Shown here: piece after piece, positions 53,917 to 63,919 of the stretch
How the letters are laid out: each line of letters begins with the position of its first letter
How positions within the stretch are numbered: position 1 is the stretch's first letter
NCBI GenBank assembly: GCA_043228905.1
Contig: JBHGNT010000013.1
Coordinates: 12,896,001 to 12,960,000, forward strand
Length of the DNA: 64,000 nt
Direction: 5' to 3'
Origin: Azolla caroliniana
Taxonomy: Eukaryota; Polypodiophyta
Translations under genes and position numbers: made by a program
Notes under the pieces: generated by a model
Databases searched by the model: none
Told to the model about the DNA's origin: nothing
Seen by the model: the letters and a program-made list of their open reading frames with translations, nothing else

Positions 53917-54163
53917 ACTTTCTTTTAGAATATTTGACGTTGCGGTCGTTGTTTTACATCGAGCCATTTTGTGGCAGACCAATACATATCACAATTTAGA
54001 GAGGCGACATCTATCATGAATATTTAACCGCTTAAGTCAAATGTGTCAATATTAGCCCGACTCCAAATATTTTTGCATTAACATAACGCCAGTGAAAAAA
54101 ATCATTAGATGGATTGCCCAAAATATTAATAGTTGTACTATCTCATAGAAGCCAACAAAATAT

Positions 54164-54244
54164 GGCAATTTGGCCAAGTGCTTAAGGTGTTTGACTTGAA
54201 ATCAAATGTGTTCGCCCTCGTAGGTTCGAATCCTATAATTGTCG
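54164..54244 (+). tRNA. tRNA-Ser(TGA)
   Basis: Acceptor GGCAATT/AATTGTC pairs (one G-U), anticodon arm perfect, B-box GGTTCGAATCC, T stem GTAGG/CCTAT. The D arm is GCCAAGTGCTTAAGGT, so the A-box has one change. TTTT follows. Confidence 0.72.
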
Positions 54245-54441
54245 AGATTCTTTTACTAAGTTATGGAAACTATTTACAAACATTCAGCTACAAACAATAA
54301 ATATCCCATATTAGGAAGAAGTGGTCAACATAGAGACTAAACTAAATTTGTTAAAGCACATTTGTGAATACTAGATTCGTAGGTTCTAACGTTTATGTTT
54401 CGCTTATTATCAAGCATGAATACTAGACGCCAACTAAATAT

Positions 54442-54522
54442 TGCAATTTGGCTAAGTAGTTAAGGCGTTTGACTTTAAATCAAATGGATTCGCCCTCCTA
54501 GGTTTGAATCGTACAGTTGTTG
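54442..54522 (+). pseudogene. tRNA-Ser-like with anticodon TTA, second copy
   Basis: Same family as 50524-50604: CTTTAAA in a perfect TTTGA/TCAAA stem. The acceptor TGCAATT/AGTTGTT is weaker, the A-box is TGGCTAAGTAG, and the B-box GGTTTGAATCG is shared. Surrounding spacer also matches, so the two are duplicates. Confidence 0.65.
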
Positions 54523-54941
54523 ACATTCTTCCGCTTAGGTGTTGAAATTGTTCACTAACATTGAGCTTCTGTTCTTTAAACATTAAATATCCTATCTTAG
54601 GAATGAGACTCACATAGAGGAAACATGACTTTTAATGTCCCATGTGTTAATATTAGGTTCCCCAAGGATTGGTGAAAGGGGCTAAATCGTATCTTTAAAC
54701 ATTAAATATCCCATCTTAGGAATGAGACTCACATAGAAGAAACATGAGTTTTAATGTCCCATGTGTTAATATTAGGTTCCCCAAGGATTGGAGAAAGGGG
54801 CTAAATCGTATCGCTACCCAAAAAATAAAGACTTATAATTGTCATGTTTTCTGCTTTATTAGCATGCTTAGATAGATAATATTTGCAACATTTAATTACA
54901 CCCAATACTAAAATATGTAACTATCATAGATAGCAAAATAG

Positions 54942-55022
54942 GAGAAGCTAGTCGAGTGGTTAAGGTGTTTGACTTGAAATCAAATGGGTTCGCCCTCGAA
55001 GGTTCGAATCCTGCAGGTGTTG
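54942..55022 (+). pseudogene. tRNA-Ser(TGA)-like, acceptor destroyed
   Basis: Anticodon arm, variable arm and B-box GGTTCGAATCC are perfect, but the acceptor GAGAAGC/AGGTGTT has at least three mismatches. It may be transcribed but is unlikely to mature properly. Confidence 0.55.
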
Positions 55023-55265
55023 AGATTCTTTTACTAACTTGTGCAAACTATTTACTAACATTGAGCTTCTGTGCTTTAAACATTAAATATCCCAGTATTA
55101 ATCAAATGTATGTGCACTAACATACTTGTGAACACTTAAATTGTATCGCTATCCAAAGAATAAAGACTTATAATAGTCTTAATTTCTGCTCTACTAGCAT
55201 GCTTAGATAGATAATATTTGTAACATTTAATTACAACCAATACTAAAACATGTAATTATTATATA

Positions 55266-55346
55266 GACAACTTGGCTGAGTGGTTAAGGCGTTTGACTAG
55301 AAATCAAATGGGTTCGCCCTTGTAGGTTCGAATCCTGCAGTAGTCG
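55266..55346 (+). tRNA. tRNA-Ser(AGA)
   Basis: Anticodon arm perfect with CTAGAAA, A-box TGGCTGAGTGG, B-box GGTTCGAATCC, GGG-TTCG-CCC variable arm. Acceptor GACAACT/AGTAGTC has one A-A mismatch. Confidence 0.8.
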
Positions 55347-55422
55347 AATTTGTTTCAGTTAGGTTGTAGTATCTCCAACATTTTAGTGTGAACAATACTC
55401 AAATCAATTCATGAAAACTAGA

Positions 55423-55502
55423 AACAATTTTTTTGAGTGCTTATGGTGGTTGACTCTAAATCAAATATTTGCTTCTCGGAGCTTGGTATCCTACATTTGT
55501 AG
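55423..55502 (+). pseudogene. decayed tRNA-Ser (spacer-resident)
   Basis: Same decayed type as 47936-48015, with GACTCTAAATCAAA in the anticodon region. Confidence 0.65.
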
Positions 55503-55778
55503 ACTTTCTTTTAGAATCTTTGATTTTTGCGTCGTTGATTTACATCGAGTATTCTCTGGCAAACCAACACATATGACATTTTAGAGATGCAAAATCTATC
55601 ATGCATATTTGACCGCTTAAGTCAAATGTGTCAATATTAGCCCGACTCCATATTTTGAAAATTTCCTAATATAACCGAATATTTTTGCATTAACATAACG
55701 CAAACTAAGAAAATCATTACGCGGATTGCCCAAAATATTAATAGTTGTACTATTTCATGGTAGAAGCTAACCAAATAT

Positions 55779-55841
55779 GGCAATTTGTTAAGGTGTTTGA
55801 CTAGAAATGAAATGGGTTTGCCCTCATAGGTTCGAGCTTGA
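55779..55841 (+). pseudogene. tRNA-Ser(AGA)-like with D arm deleted
   Basis: GGCAATTTG joins directly to TTAAGGTGTTTGACTAGAAATGAAA. The T arm reads ATAGGTTCGAGC. The core D-loop residues and A-box are gone. Confidence 0.65.
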
Positions 55842-55872
55842 CATATGCTGAACAATAAATATCCCATCTTAG

Positions 55873-56002
55873 CAGGACTACTCCTGAGAACACTATAAAA
55901 GGAGGCACAAGGCATTATTTCGAAACAAATTGGTTGAACGCCTGTCTTAACCTCAGAGCTATTTTGTATTTACTCTTCACATAATATATCATCTATTATC
56001 AT

Positions 56003-56039
<37 letters not shown>

Positions 56040-56930
56040 TTTCTCTCTTCCTCTCTCGTGGTCTTATGCAGTCAGTCCTATTAGTACTAATATTACTTCC
56101 CTTCTCTAGTATTGATTCTCTCTCTGTTTTAGTACTATTCTTGAGAGTTTGAACAAATTTCTTCCTTTTGGTCTTCTTTTCGGTTTCCCTCATCCTCTTA
56201 CTCCTTTTTCCAATACTACGGATATTGTTAGCTTCCAAGAAAATCAATCCGTTTTTTCTGAGCTTCAATGTATAAAAGAAACAATCGTTGCATTGGAACA
56301 AGAAAACCAATGATTGTTAAGGGATCCAACATTTGATAATCAAAATTAGGTAATCTTGGGACCAACACGTTTGAACACAACCTGGATTTTTTAGACTCTG
56401 TTGGATTCCCGGATTATCAATGCCATACATGCCAATTTGAAGATGGACAAATTTGCTCAAGCCATTCTAGCGCAAATTGATGCCTCTCGGGCATGCTATT
56501 ACCTGTCTCAACAGCCAGGTATGGACTACAGACAATTCAAATATCATTATGCTTTATTATTCTTTAAAAAGCTCTTGTATGTTTCTGATTGCTCCAATTG
56601 CCTTCAAATCGTCCACAATTGTCACGATTTCCATACAGTTGGACATTTCGGTAGTACTAACACGTTTTATCTAGTCCGACAATCTTTTCAGTGGCGCCAT
56701 ATGCGACGTTTTGTCAACGACTACGTTTGAACCTGTGATGCTTGTTGCCAGGCAAATATGCCATGACATCATCCATATGGCTTGTTGGAATCCTTAACAA
56801 TTCCAAGTAAGCCGTGGCAATCCATTTTTCTTGATTTTATCACAGATCTTCCAGTCTTGAAGGCCTTCGATGTTATCTTAACCATCGTTGACCGATATAC
56901 TTATTTGTTTGTTATCATCATCCTCTCTCT
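55873..56930 (+). mobile_element. gypsy fragment: LTR-like end and integrase N-part
   Basis: Array spacer stops at CCCATCTTAG near 55872. A TATA-bearing text (CTATAAAAGGAGGC) and a TC run follow. From about 56401 the plus strand encodes the RNase H-integrase connection, the zinc motif (HDFHTVGHFGSTNTFYL, then a stop and CDACC) and the start of the core (FLDFITDLPVLKAFDVILTIVDRY). It breaks off near 56930. Several stops are present. Related to the fragment at 61107-61567. Confidence 0.7.
56007..56038. repeat. (CT)n microsatellite
   Basis: About 16 CT dinucleotides, inside the LTR-like text. Confidence 0.95.
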
Positions 56931-57166
56931 CTCTCTTTTAGTTATTATGACTAGATAAATACTCTTTTTGTTGTAAACCAATTGTCTCATGGGCCAATTT
57001 TGGCCTTAGAAGACGTTAATATATCTTTCTTTCTTTCTTTCTTTCTCTCTCTCCTTTTCCCTCTTCCTCTGTCGTGAATCTTACGCAATTAGTCCTCTTA
57101 GTACTAATAATACTTCCCTTCTCTAGGATTAATTCTCTCTTTGTTTTAGTACTATTCCTTTCCGAT
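56039..57166. repeat. direct repeat pair of about 110 bp
   Basis: 56039-56150 and 57052-57166 share TCTTCCTCT..CGTG, CAGTCCTATTAGTACTAATA-like and TTCCCTTCTCTAG..TTGATTCTCTCT text. They bracket the gypsy integrase fragment and may be remnants of two LTR ends. Confidence 0.5.
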
Positions 57167-57169
57167 AGT

Positions 57170-57325
57170 GATTTGTTTTGTAGTTTGTGGACTCCACATG
57201 GTTTTTCCCTTCTCGGGTTTTCTACTTTAAAATACATGTCTCTGTATTTTCTATTTTCGGTCTTCTGTTTTGTCTATACACTATCTCATTCAATTCATTG
57301 CACTCACATTCTTATATGATGAAAC
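57170..57325 (+). mobile_element. possible copia LTR end (U5-like)
   Basis: CCACATGGTTTTTCCCTTCTC and GGGTTTTCTACTTTAAA resemble the U5 part of the Copia-D LTR (GTGGTTTTTTCCC, GGGTTTTCCACGTAAA). No further copia text of this element follows; Copia-F begins at 57326. Confidence 0.4.
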
Positions 57326-57635
57326 TGTTGAGAACGCGGTCATCTTGTGCGGAACAAATCAACACTCTCCAAAGGTGAGGATCATAAGTGGATGCAGGCA
57401 AGGTAGATTGATGGCATCAGCAATAGAAACAGAGAAACAAGAACGCAAGAGAGAGAGACGATTAGCCACAAGATGAACTATATTTCAACAACACTCAAAA
57501 CTAGGTTACAAAGTCAATTTATGTATTGACTGACTTAGGGCAATTGCCTTTCTCACTATTTACATAAATAGCGTAAACCTAGTGTGTACAAAAGGAGACA
57601 ATGTGAATACGTTCATTAGAGACCCGCATTCAACA
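57326..57635 (-). repeat. Copia-F 3' LTR
   Basis: Minus strand TGTTGAATGCGGG to GCGTTCTCAACA, 310 bp, right after TATTATGGGGGAG. Confidence 0.8.
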
Positions 57636-57648
57636 CTCCCCCATAATA

Positions 57649-59880
57649 GGCGTATACATCGAAATTCTGTAAATCAAAATAAATGTACAATACATATTGA
57701 TACAAAAATTTCGAACAAATCGAAATTTGGTTGGAGTTGGTGAACTTCAAAAAACTAAAGGCCGAACTGGCCGAGGTTGGGGAAGCTAAAGTTGAACTTC
57801 GAACTGTCGAAGTTGACCGGGGATTATCATGTCATCCACGTAGATGATGACGAAGATGGGTGACCCATCTCGAGCTATTTTGGTGAAGAGACAGTGGACC
57901 TCATCAGTCTTCGAGCAGTCGACTGATTGAATGATGTCATCGAACTTCCTATACCACTGTCATGGTGCCTATTGCAGGCTGTAAAGAATCTTCCTAAGTC
58001 GGCAGACTAGATGTTCTTGGCCAGGGTGCGACGAAGCCTTTCGGTTGCTCCATATAAATTTCCTCCTCTAGATCATCGTGCAGGAATGTCATTTTGACAT
58101 TTAGTTGAATCAGCACCAAATTCTTGGCTGCCACAACCCCAAACATAAAGTGGAGGGTTGTCATTTTCACCACTAGTAAAACAATTTTGTCGAAATCGAC
58201 GACATATTTCTATTGAAACCCTTTCGCAATTAATCTGGCCTTGAATTTTGGGGTGGCCGAATCAGACTTCTCTTTAATTCTATAGATCCATTTGCACTGA
58301 AAAGCACATCGATTTTTCGGTAGTTCAACCAAGTTCCAAGTTTCGTTTGCTCAAATAGAGTTCATTTCGGACTCCATTGCCAGATGCCAGATGGCCGAAT
58401 CGGCAGATGCTAATGCTTCTTCGTATGATGTCGTTTCTCCAACGTCCGTTCTCTAGGGGCTGCGACATTTTCTCGGATCTTCGAGGTATGACTGGACTAG
58501 TCGCATTGGGTGTCGTAGCCAGATGGTCCGAAGCCGAAACATTCGGTTGTCCCGAGTTGGATGTTGCCGAGTCGGTACAAGAGGTTTCGGCTACCTGTGA
58601 AGCCAACCTTGTGTTGTGTGTTGGGCCTTCATGAAGGGTTGGCACATTCGTAAAAATTACCCTTCGGACTTCGATCGGGTTTTCGGCCGATTGGTGCATG
58701 CCTAACTCATTGAACAATACGTCTGAACTTCAGACAATTTTTTGTGCTCAGGGTCCTAGAGTCGGTAGCCAATTTTGCCATCTACTCCATAACCAAGGAA
58801 AATACTTTTCTTGGACCTTGGTGCAAGTTTGCGGCGATCATCTTTCGCGATGAGGCCATACGCCTCGCACCCGAAAATCCTTAGCTTATCATAAGTCGGC
58901 TTACTGCCGGTCCATGATTCTAGAGGTATCCGAAGACCTAGACGCCTGCTCGGCGACATATTGATTATGTGAACCACCATAAGCAGTGCCTTTGCCCAGA
59001 AGTTATCCGATAGTCAGGAGTGTTGGAGCAAAATCTGGGGTGCCATATATTCATGGTGTATGTTGCGTTGTCGGCAAAATCTGACAAATTCTTTAGATTT
59101 CCTCCATTGTCGGTCCAAAAGCATTTTAGTTTTCAGCCGTACTGATTTTCGACCATAACGAGAAAATCGGAAAAAATCGAGAACACTTGATCTTTAGTTT
59201 TAATTGTATAAGCCCAAACCTTCCAAGTCGAGTCGTCAATAAAGTTGACGAAATACGAGGCACCATCGAGAGTCGGATGTAGCATTGGACCACAAACGTC
59301 TGAATGGACCAAATCGAGGGGACTCGATTCTCTCGGTGCTTATGTTGGATGTGATGGGGTTATTTGTTTGCTATACTGGCAATGCTCACAGAACTCCTGA
59401 TCAGAGAAGGAGAGTTTAGGGATGTATTCGGCTCTAGATAAATGTATAATACCGGCCTTACTGAGATATCTGAGTCCATGCCAAAGTGATGACAGGGGAA
59501 TGTCGACGAAGAACAAGTCACCCTCTCTGAGTGTGACATATAACAGGTACAACGAGTGTAGTTTTAGTCCTCAAGCAAACAAGTGGTTTCCCCTGTGGAC
59601 TGTCGTCTTCGTCTAATTGTTTGTCTGAGATAAAAGGTCTTGAGAGGTCAGGTACATGTCTAACATTATGAAGTGCCAATGTAGAGCCACCCTGAAGGTT
59701 GAGCTCTACTGTGTCGATTCGATTATTGCACATTGTTGTGAATTTCCGACTCGAAATCAGTTGGAATATCGCGTTGCGTATTGCCGAAATTGGGATCGAT
59801 GAGGGGCACATGATATGAAGCGCCCGAATCCAAGAGCCATGTGCTCAATTCCTCTCTCGTGAGCAGAATTTATGATTCAA
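57649..59880 (-). pseudogene. Copia-F pol remnant
   Basis: In order on the minus strand: protease site LLDSGAS, GAG-pre-integrase (59811-59340, with CQYSKQ near 59370), integrase core and FLGYGVDGKIGYRL (58756-58980), a linker (58325-58717), and an RT start with a TAG after GFQ. Shifted RT pieces follow up to YVDDM. The linker and RT start match the plus-strand copia at 961-1909 closely, including that TAG. Many frame changes. Confidence 0.8.
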
Positions 59881-59885
59881 CTGGG

Positions 59886-61106
59886 TTCCCAATAGAGAGA
59901 GAGACATAAGACTTGAAATGGAAATGAGATTATTTTATGAAGAAACAAGGTTACAAAGAGTAGGCTAAGGGCTAAAGACTGGTATAGAACGGAATGAGTT
60001 GTGATGAATGAATAGACACCTATTTATAGGTCCTTATGGAGTATTCTAGAATGTTCTAGAATATTCTAGATATTTATGATATTTAATATAATCATGGAGT
60101 ATCCTAGAATGTTCTAAAATAATCTAGAATACTCTAAATATCTTGTAATAACTAATAATATATTTATGGTAACTATATATCATATATGTTATTATAATGG
60201 TTAAAGATCTAACATATAGACCAAGATGTCTTGGGCTTGAATCCCTGTAAGGCCAAAATGTATGTCTTCATGACATTATCCCCCCTTTTCAACAACAAGT
60301 TCCACGGGTCGGAAGACAAGATTTTGGAATTTGCTTATGGGGATATTTGTTGTGAAACACAACAACCATTTCGGAAGCATTAGCAATATTCTCAAGAGGT
60401 TCCCATGTTCGATCATTAGGTGTATAACCTAACTAATCAACCAAATAATACAGTTTGCAGCGAACGATCTTGGAATCAAGAATGGCAACAACTTCATATT
60501 CGAAGCCATTCGAAACTTTGATTGGAGGTGGGGGAGATGTAAGCCGACCTGCAATAGAGTTGGTCTTGTACAACTCGAAAAGTGAAACATGGAAGACCGG
60601 GTGAAGATGCATATGAGGGGGAAGATCAAGGCAAAATGTCACATCATTAATCTACCAGATATCACATATGGGCCAAAAAGTTGATAATCCAATTTGCAAC
60701 AAGGTCGGGTTATTTTAATATGACCTTGTAAAAGTCATACTCGATCTCCCACTTGAAACGTAATCGATGAATCACGTCGATGACGGTCGGCAACCTTCTT
60801 TTGAGTGTTTTAAGAATCACATAAATGGTGCAGAAGGATATCTTGAACTTCTTGGAGTCGGCTGAGCCGATCTTCAACAGTCAGGTTCGTCAGGAGTTCG
60901 GGATGTTCAAGCATAGTCGAACGAGGATGGTACCCAATGTTTGCAAAAAATGGAGAATATTGCCTTGGGACGCAACAAGTAAAAGCAAATGTTTTATTTC
61001 GACGTTCATAGATAGAACTTCAACCAGGAGAGCCCACATTTGAAAGTTAGAGTCAAATCCTCTTGGGTCTTGACCGTCTACGACTAATGACATTTCATGT
61101 TACAGA
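59886..61106 (-). mobile_element. chromodomain-type gypsy fragment, second copy
   Basis: Corresponds to 46472-47630. It has the integrase end (LHPVFHVSLFELYKT), a chromodomain start (FEYEVVAILDSKIV, LYYLVD) and the same TAG at the Trp position. It carries the same left border text GAAACAAGGTTACAAAGAG. Shared damage shows that both copies derive from one already dead fragment. Confidence 0.8.
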
Positions 61107-61567
61107 CACACCCGAGGATTCAAATCTTCTGAACTCCATTCAGGAGCATATTGCGACTGATGAATTCGCCCAAGACATTCTGAACAATATTATCCTAGAT
61201 TATGCTTCTTGTTAACAATCTCAAAATCTTCGTCAATACTACAACCAGTTCAATTGGCATGATGGATTACTTTTTCGACAAAATCTCTTATATGTGCCTG
61301 ATGGTCCTTCTCGACTCCAAGACTTGCAACAATGTCATGCCGCACCAATGGCTGGACATTTTGGCATCCACAAGACTTTCACGTTAATTTCTCGAAGATA
61401 TTGGTGGGCACGACTTCACCATTTGGTTATGGATTATGTTCATAATTGTGATACATGTTGCCGATCCAGAAAAACTCGACATCATTCATATGGCTTATTA
61501 CAGCCAATGCCTATTCCTGAGAGTCCATGGAAATCTATTTCATTGGACCTTATTACGGATTAGCCCT
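61107..61567 (+). pseudogene. gypsy integrase N-part, plus strand
   Basis: The RNase H-integrase connection (DEFAQDILNNI, LLYVPDGPSRLQDLQ), the H2C2 zinc motif (HAAPMAGHFGIHKT...CDTCCRSRK) and the first catalytic Asp (SLDLITD) in one frame up to a stop at 61561-61563. A frame change or stop lies near 61213. It points the opposite way from the chromodomain fragment next to it. Absent from the copy at 46-47 kb. Confidence 0.78.
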
Positions 61568-61628
61568 TAGCCTACCATTCGTAACCTTGTTTCCTCATAA
61601 TATAATCTCGTTTCCATTTCAACTCTTA
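61568..61628. repeat. inverted-repeat arm matching 59932-59990
   Basis: CCTTGTTTCCTCATAATATA here is the reverse complement (with few changes) of TTATTTTATGAAGAAACAAGG at about 59932-59952, and the match spans about 60 bp. The same arrangement bounds the copy at 46472 and 47655-47710. Confidence 0.7.
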
Positions 61629-61651
61629 TCTCTCTCTCTCTCTCTCTCTCC
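61629..61651. repeat. (TC)n microsatellite
   Basis: Short TC run in the same relative place as 47710-47774, followed in both copies by CTACTCACGAGTCA and array spacer. Confidence 0.9.
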
Positions 61652-61815
61652 CTCCTACTCACGAGTCACGATAGTCCTCCAATTGTCGACATTCTTTTCC
61701 CTTAAGAATAACTACTCCTTTATGCATTTTTGGTTTGCTTATTATCAAGCTTAGATAGATAATATCTCCAAGATTTTAGTGTGGACAATACTCAAATCGA
61801 TTCATAAAAACTAGA

Positions 61816-61895
61816 AACAATTTTCCTAACTACTTATGGTGGTTGACTAAAAATCTAATATTTGCTTCCCATAGATAGGAATCCTACATTTATAG
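61816..61895 (+). pseudogene. decayed tRNA-Ser (spacer-resident)
   Basis: Same decayed type as 47936-48015, further changed (GACTAAAAATCTAATA). Confidence 0.6.
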
Positions 61896-62127
61896 ACTTT
61901 CTTTTAGAATATTTGATGTTGTCGTCCTTGATTTACATCGAGCCATTGTGTGGCAAACCAATACATATCAAAATTTAGTGAGGCGACATCTATCATGAAT
62001 ATTTTGAAAATTTCCTAATATAACCGAATATTTTTACATTAACATAACGCCAATTAAGAAAATCATTAGATGGATTGCCCAAAATATTAATAGTTGTATT
62101 ATCTCATGGTAGAATCTAACCAAATAT

Positions 62128-62208
62128 GGCAATTTGGCCGAGTGGTTAAAGCATTTGACTAGAAATCAAATGGGTTCGCCCTCATAGGTTCGAATCTTGA
62201 AGTTGTTG
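62128..62208 (+). tRNA. tRNA-Ser(AGA), T arm weak
   Basis: Acceptor GGCAATT/AGTTGTT pairs with three G-U, anticodon arm perfect (AGA), B-box GGTTCGAATCT. T stem ATAGG/CTTGA has one mismatch and one G-U. It sits where the duplicated copy at 48293 has TGA. Confidence 0.6.
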
Positions 62209-62458
62209 ACATTCTTTAACTATGTTTTGGAAACTATTTACAAACATTGAGCTTTTGTGCTTTAAACATTAAATATCCCAATAGTAATCAAATGTATGTG
62301 CACTAACATACTTGTGAACACTTAAATCATATCGCTACCCAAAGAATAAAGACTCATTATTTTCTAATTTCCTACCTTATTAGCATGCTTATATAGAAAA
62401 TATTTTCAATATTTAATTATAACCAATACTAAAATATGTTATCGTAGATGCCTACATA

Positions 62459-62520
62459 GGATAATTAGGCCAAGTTGTTAAGGCGTTTAAGTAGATCCCA
62501 CTCGTAGGTTTGAGCTTGAG
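62459..62520 (+). pseudogene. strongly decayed tRNA-Ser copy
   Basis: GGATAATTAGGCCAAGTTG to GTAGGTTTGAGCTTGAG, lacking the anticodon arm. Counterpart of 48621-48700. Confidence 0.5.
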
Positions 62521-62771
62521 ATAAGTTGAAAAATAAATATCCCATCTTAGGAAGAATTGGTCAACATATAGAGTAAACTAAATTGTATAAAACACATTTG
62601 TGAACATTGGCTTCCCAATCTATCTTCAAAACAGCCTAACCTAATGAAACGTATTTGCAATAAGCTAGTAGTGAACACATAAATAGTAGCATTACCTTAA
62701 GAATAACTACTCTTTCTAGCGTTTTTCTTTCGCTTATTGTCAAGCATAGATAGTAGATGCCAACTAAATAC

Positions 62772-62850
62772 GGCAATTTGGCCGATTGGTTAAGACGTTT
62801 GACTTGAAAGCAAATGGGTTCGTCCTTGCAGGTTCCAAACTTGTAGCTCT
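62772..62850 (+). pseudogene. tRNA-Ser(TGA)-like, 3' end lost
   Basis: Counterpart of 48949-49029 (same GATTGG D loop and GCAAA anticodon stem mismatch), but the B-box is GGTTCCAAACT and the 3' acceptor strand is gone. Confidence 0.65.
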
Positions 62851-63062
62851 ATAAACAGTAAATATCCCATCTTAGGAATAAGACTCGCATAGAGGAAACA
62901 TCACTTTTAATGTCCCATGTGTTAATATTAGGTTCCCAAGGGATTGGAGAAACGGGCTAAATCGTATCGCTACCCAAAAAATAAAGACTTATAATTGTGT
63001 TGTTTTCTACTTTATTAGCATGCTTAGATAGATAATATTTGCAACATTTACTTACAAAATAG

Positions 63063-63143
63063 GACAATTTGGCCGAGTGGTTAAGGCGTTTGACTTGAAA
63101 TCAAATGGGTTCGCCCTCGTAGGTTCGAATCCTGCAATTGTCG
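63063..63143 (+). tRNA. tRNA-Ser(TGA), best preserved copy
   Basis: Every stem closes: acceptor GACAATT/AATTGTC, D arm GCCGAGTGGTTAAGGC, anticodon TTTGA-CTTGAAA-TCAAA, variable GGG-TTCG-CCC, T arm GTAGG-TTCGAAT-CCTGC (one G-U). A-box TGGCCGAGTGG and B-box GGTTCGAATCC match consensus. TTTT at about 63149. Confidence 0.9.
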
Positions 63144-63270
63144 ACATTCTTTTCCCTTAAGAATAACTACTCCTTCATGCGTTTTTGGTTTGCTTATTAT
63201 CAAGCTACTATAGATAATATTTCCAACATTTTAGTGCGGACAATAGTAAAATCGATTCATGAAAACTAGA

Positions 63271-63350
63271 AACAATTTTCCTGATTGCTTATGGTGGTTG
63301 ACTCAAAATCAAATGTTTGCTTCTCGGAGTTTGGAATCCTACATTTGTAG
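63271..63350 (+). pseudogene. decayed tRNA-Ser (spacer-resident)
   Basis: Same decayed type as 47936-48015. Confidence 0.65.
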
Positions 63351-63605
63351 ACTTTCTTTTAAAATCTTTGATGTTGCCGTCATTGATTTACATCGAGCCA
63401 TTGTGTGGCAAACCAATCCATATCACAATTCAGAGAGGCGAAATATATTATGAATATTTGACCGCTTAAGTCAAATGTGTCAATATTAGGCCGACTCCAT
63501 ATAACCGAATATTTTTGCATTAACATAACGCCAACTAGGAAAATCATTAGACGGATTGACCAAAATATTAATACTTGTACTATCTCATAGAAGCCAAAAA
63601 ATTAT

Positions 63606-63665
63606 GGCAATTTGGCCAAGTGGTTTAGGCGTTTGCCCTCGTAGGTGCCAATCCTGTAGTTGTCA
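63606..63665 (+). pseudogene. tRNA-Ser-like with anticodon arm deleted
   Basis: GGCAATTTGGCCAAGTGG and GGCGTTTG join directly to CCCTCGTAGG. T-arm text is GGTGCCAATCC. About 21 bases covering the anticodon loop and variable stem are missing. Confidence 0.75.
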
Positions 63666-63919
63666 AGATTCTTTTAGTAAATTGTGGAAACTATTTACTA
63701 ACATTGAGCTTTTGTGCTTTAAACATTAAATATCCCAATAGTAATCAAATGTATGTGCATTAACATACTTGTGAACACTTAAATCGTATCGCTTCCGAAA
63801 GAATAAAGACTTATAATAGTCTTTTTTTCTGCTTTACTAGCATGCTTAGATAGATAATATTTGCAACATTTAATTACAACCAATACTAAAACATGTAACT
63901 ATCATAAAGAGAAAAATAG

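Larger units (their letters stand above)
57326..59885 (-). mobile_element. Copia-F: truncated copia with 3' LTR
   Basis: Minus strand from protease (LLDSGASYH near 59835) through integrase to RT (YVDDM near 57830), then directly the purine tract (ATGGGGGAG) and 3' LTR. RNase H is deleted. The 5' LTR and gag are missing, replaced by a gypsy fragment from about 59886. Confidence 0.82.

Noticed and set aside
55637-55915. 92-codon minus-strand frame
   Set aside because: Lies across array spacer, a damaged tRNA and an insertion edge; no domain.
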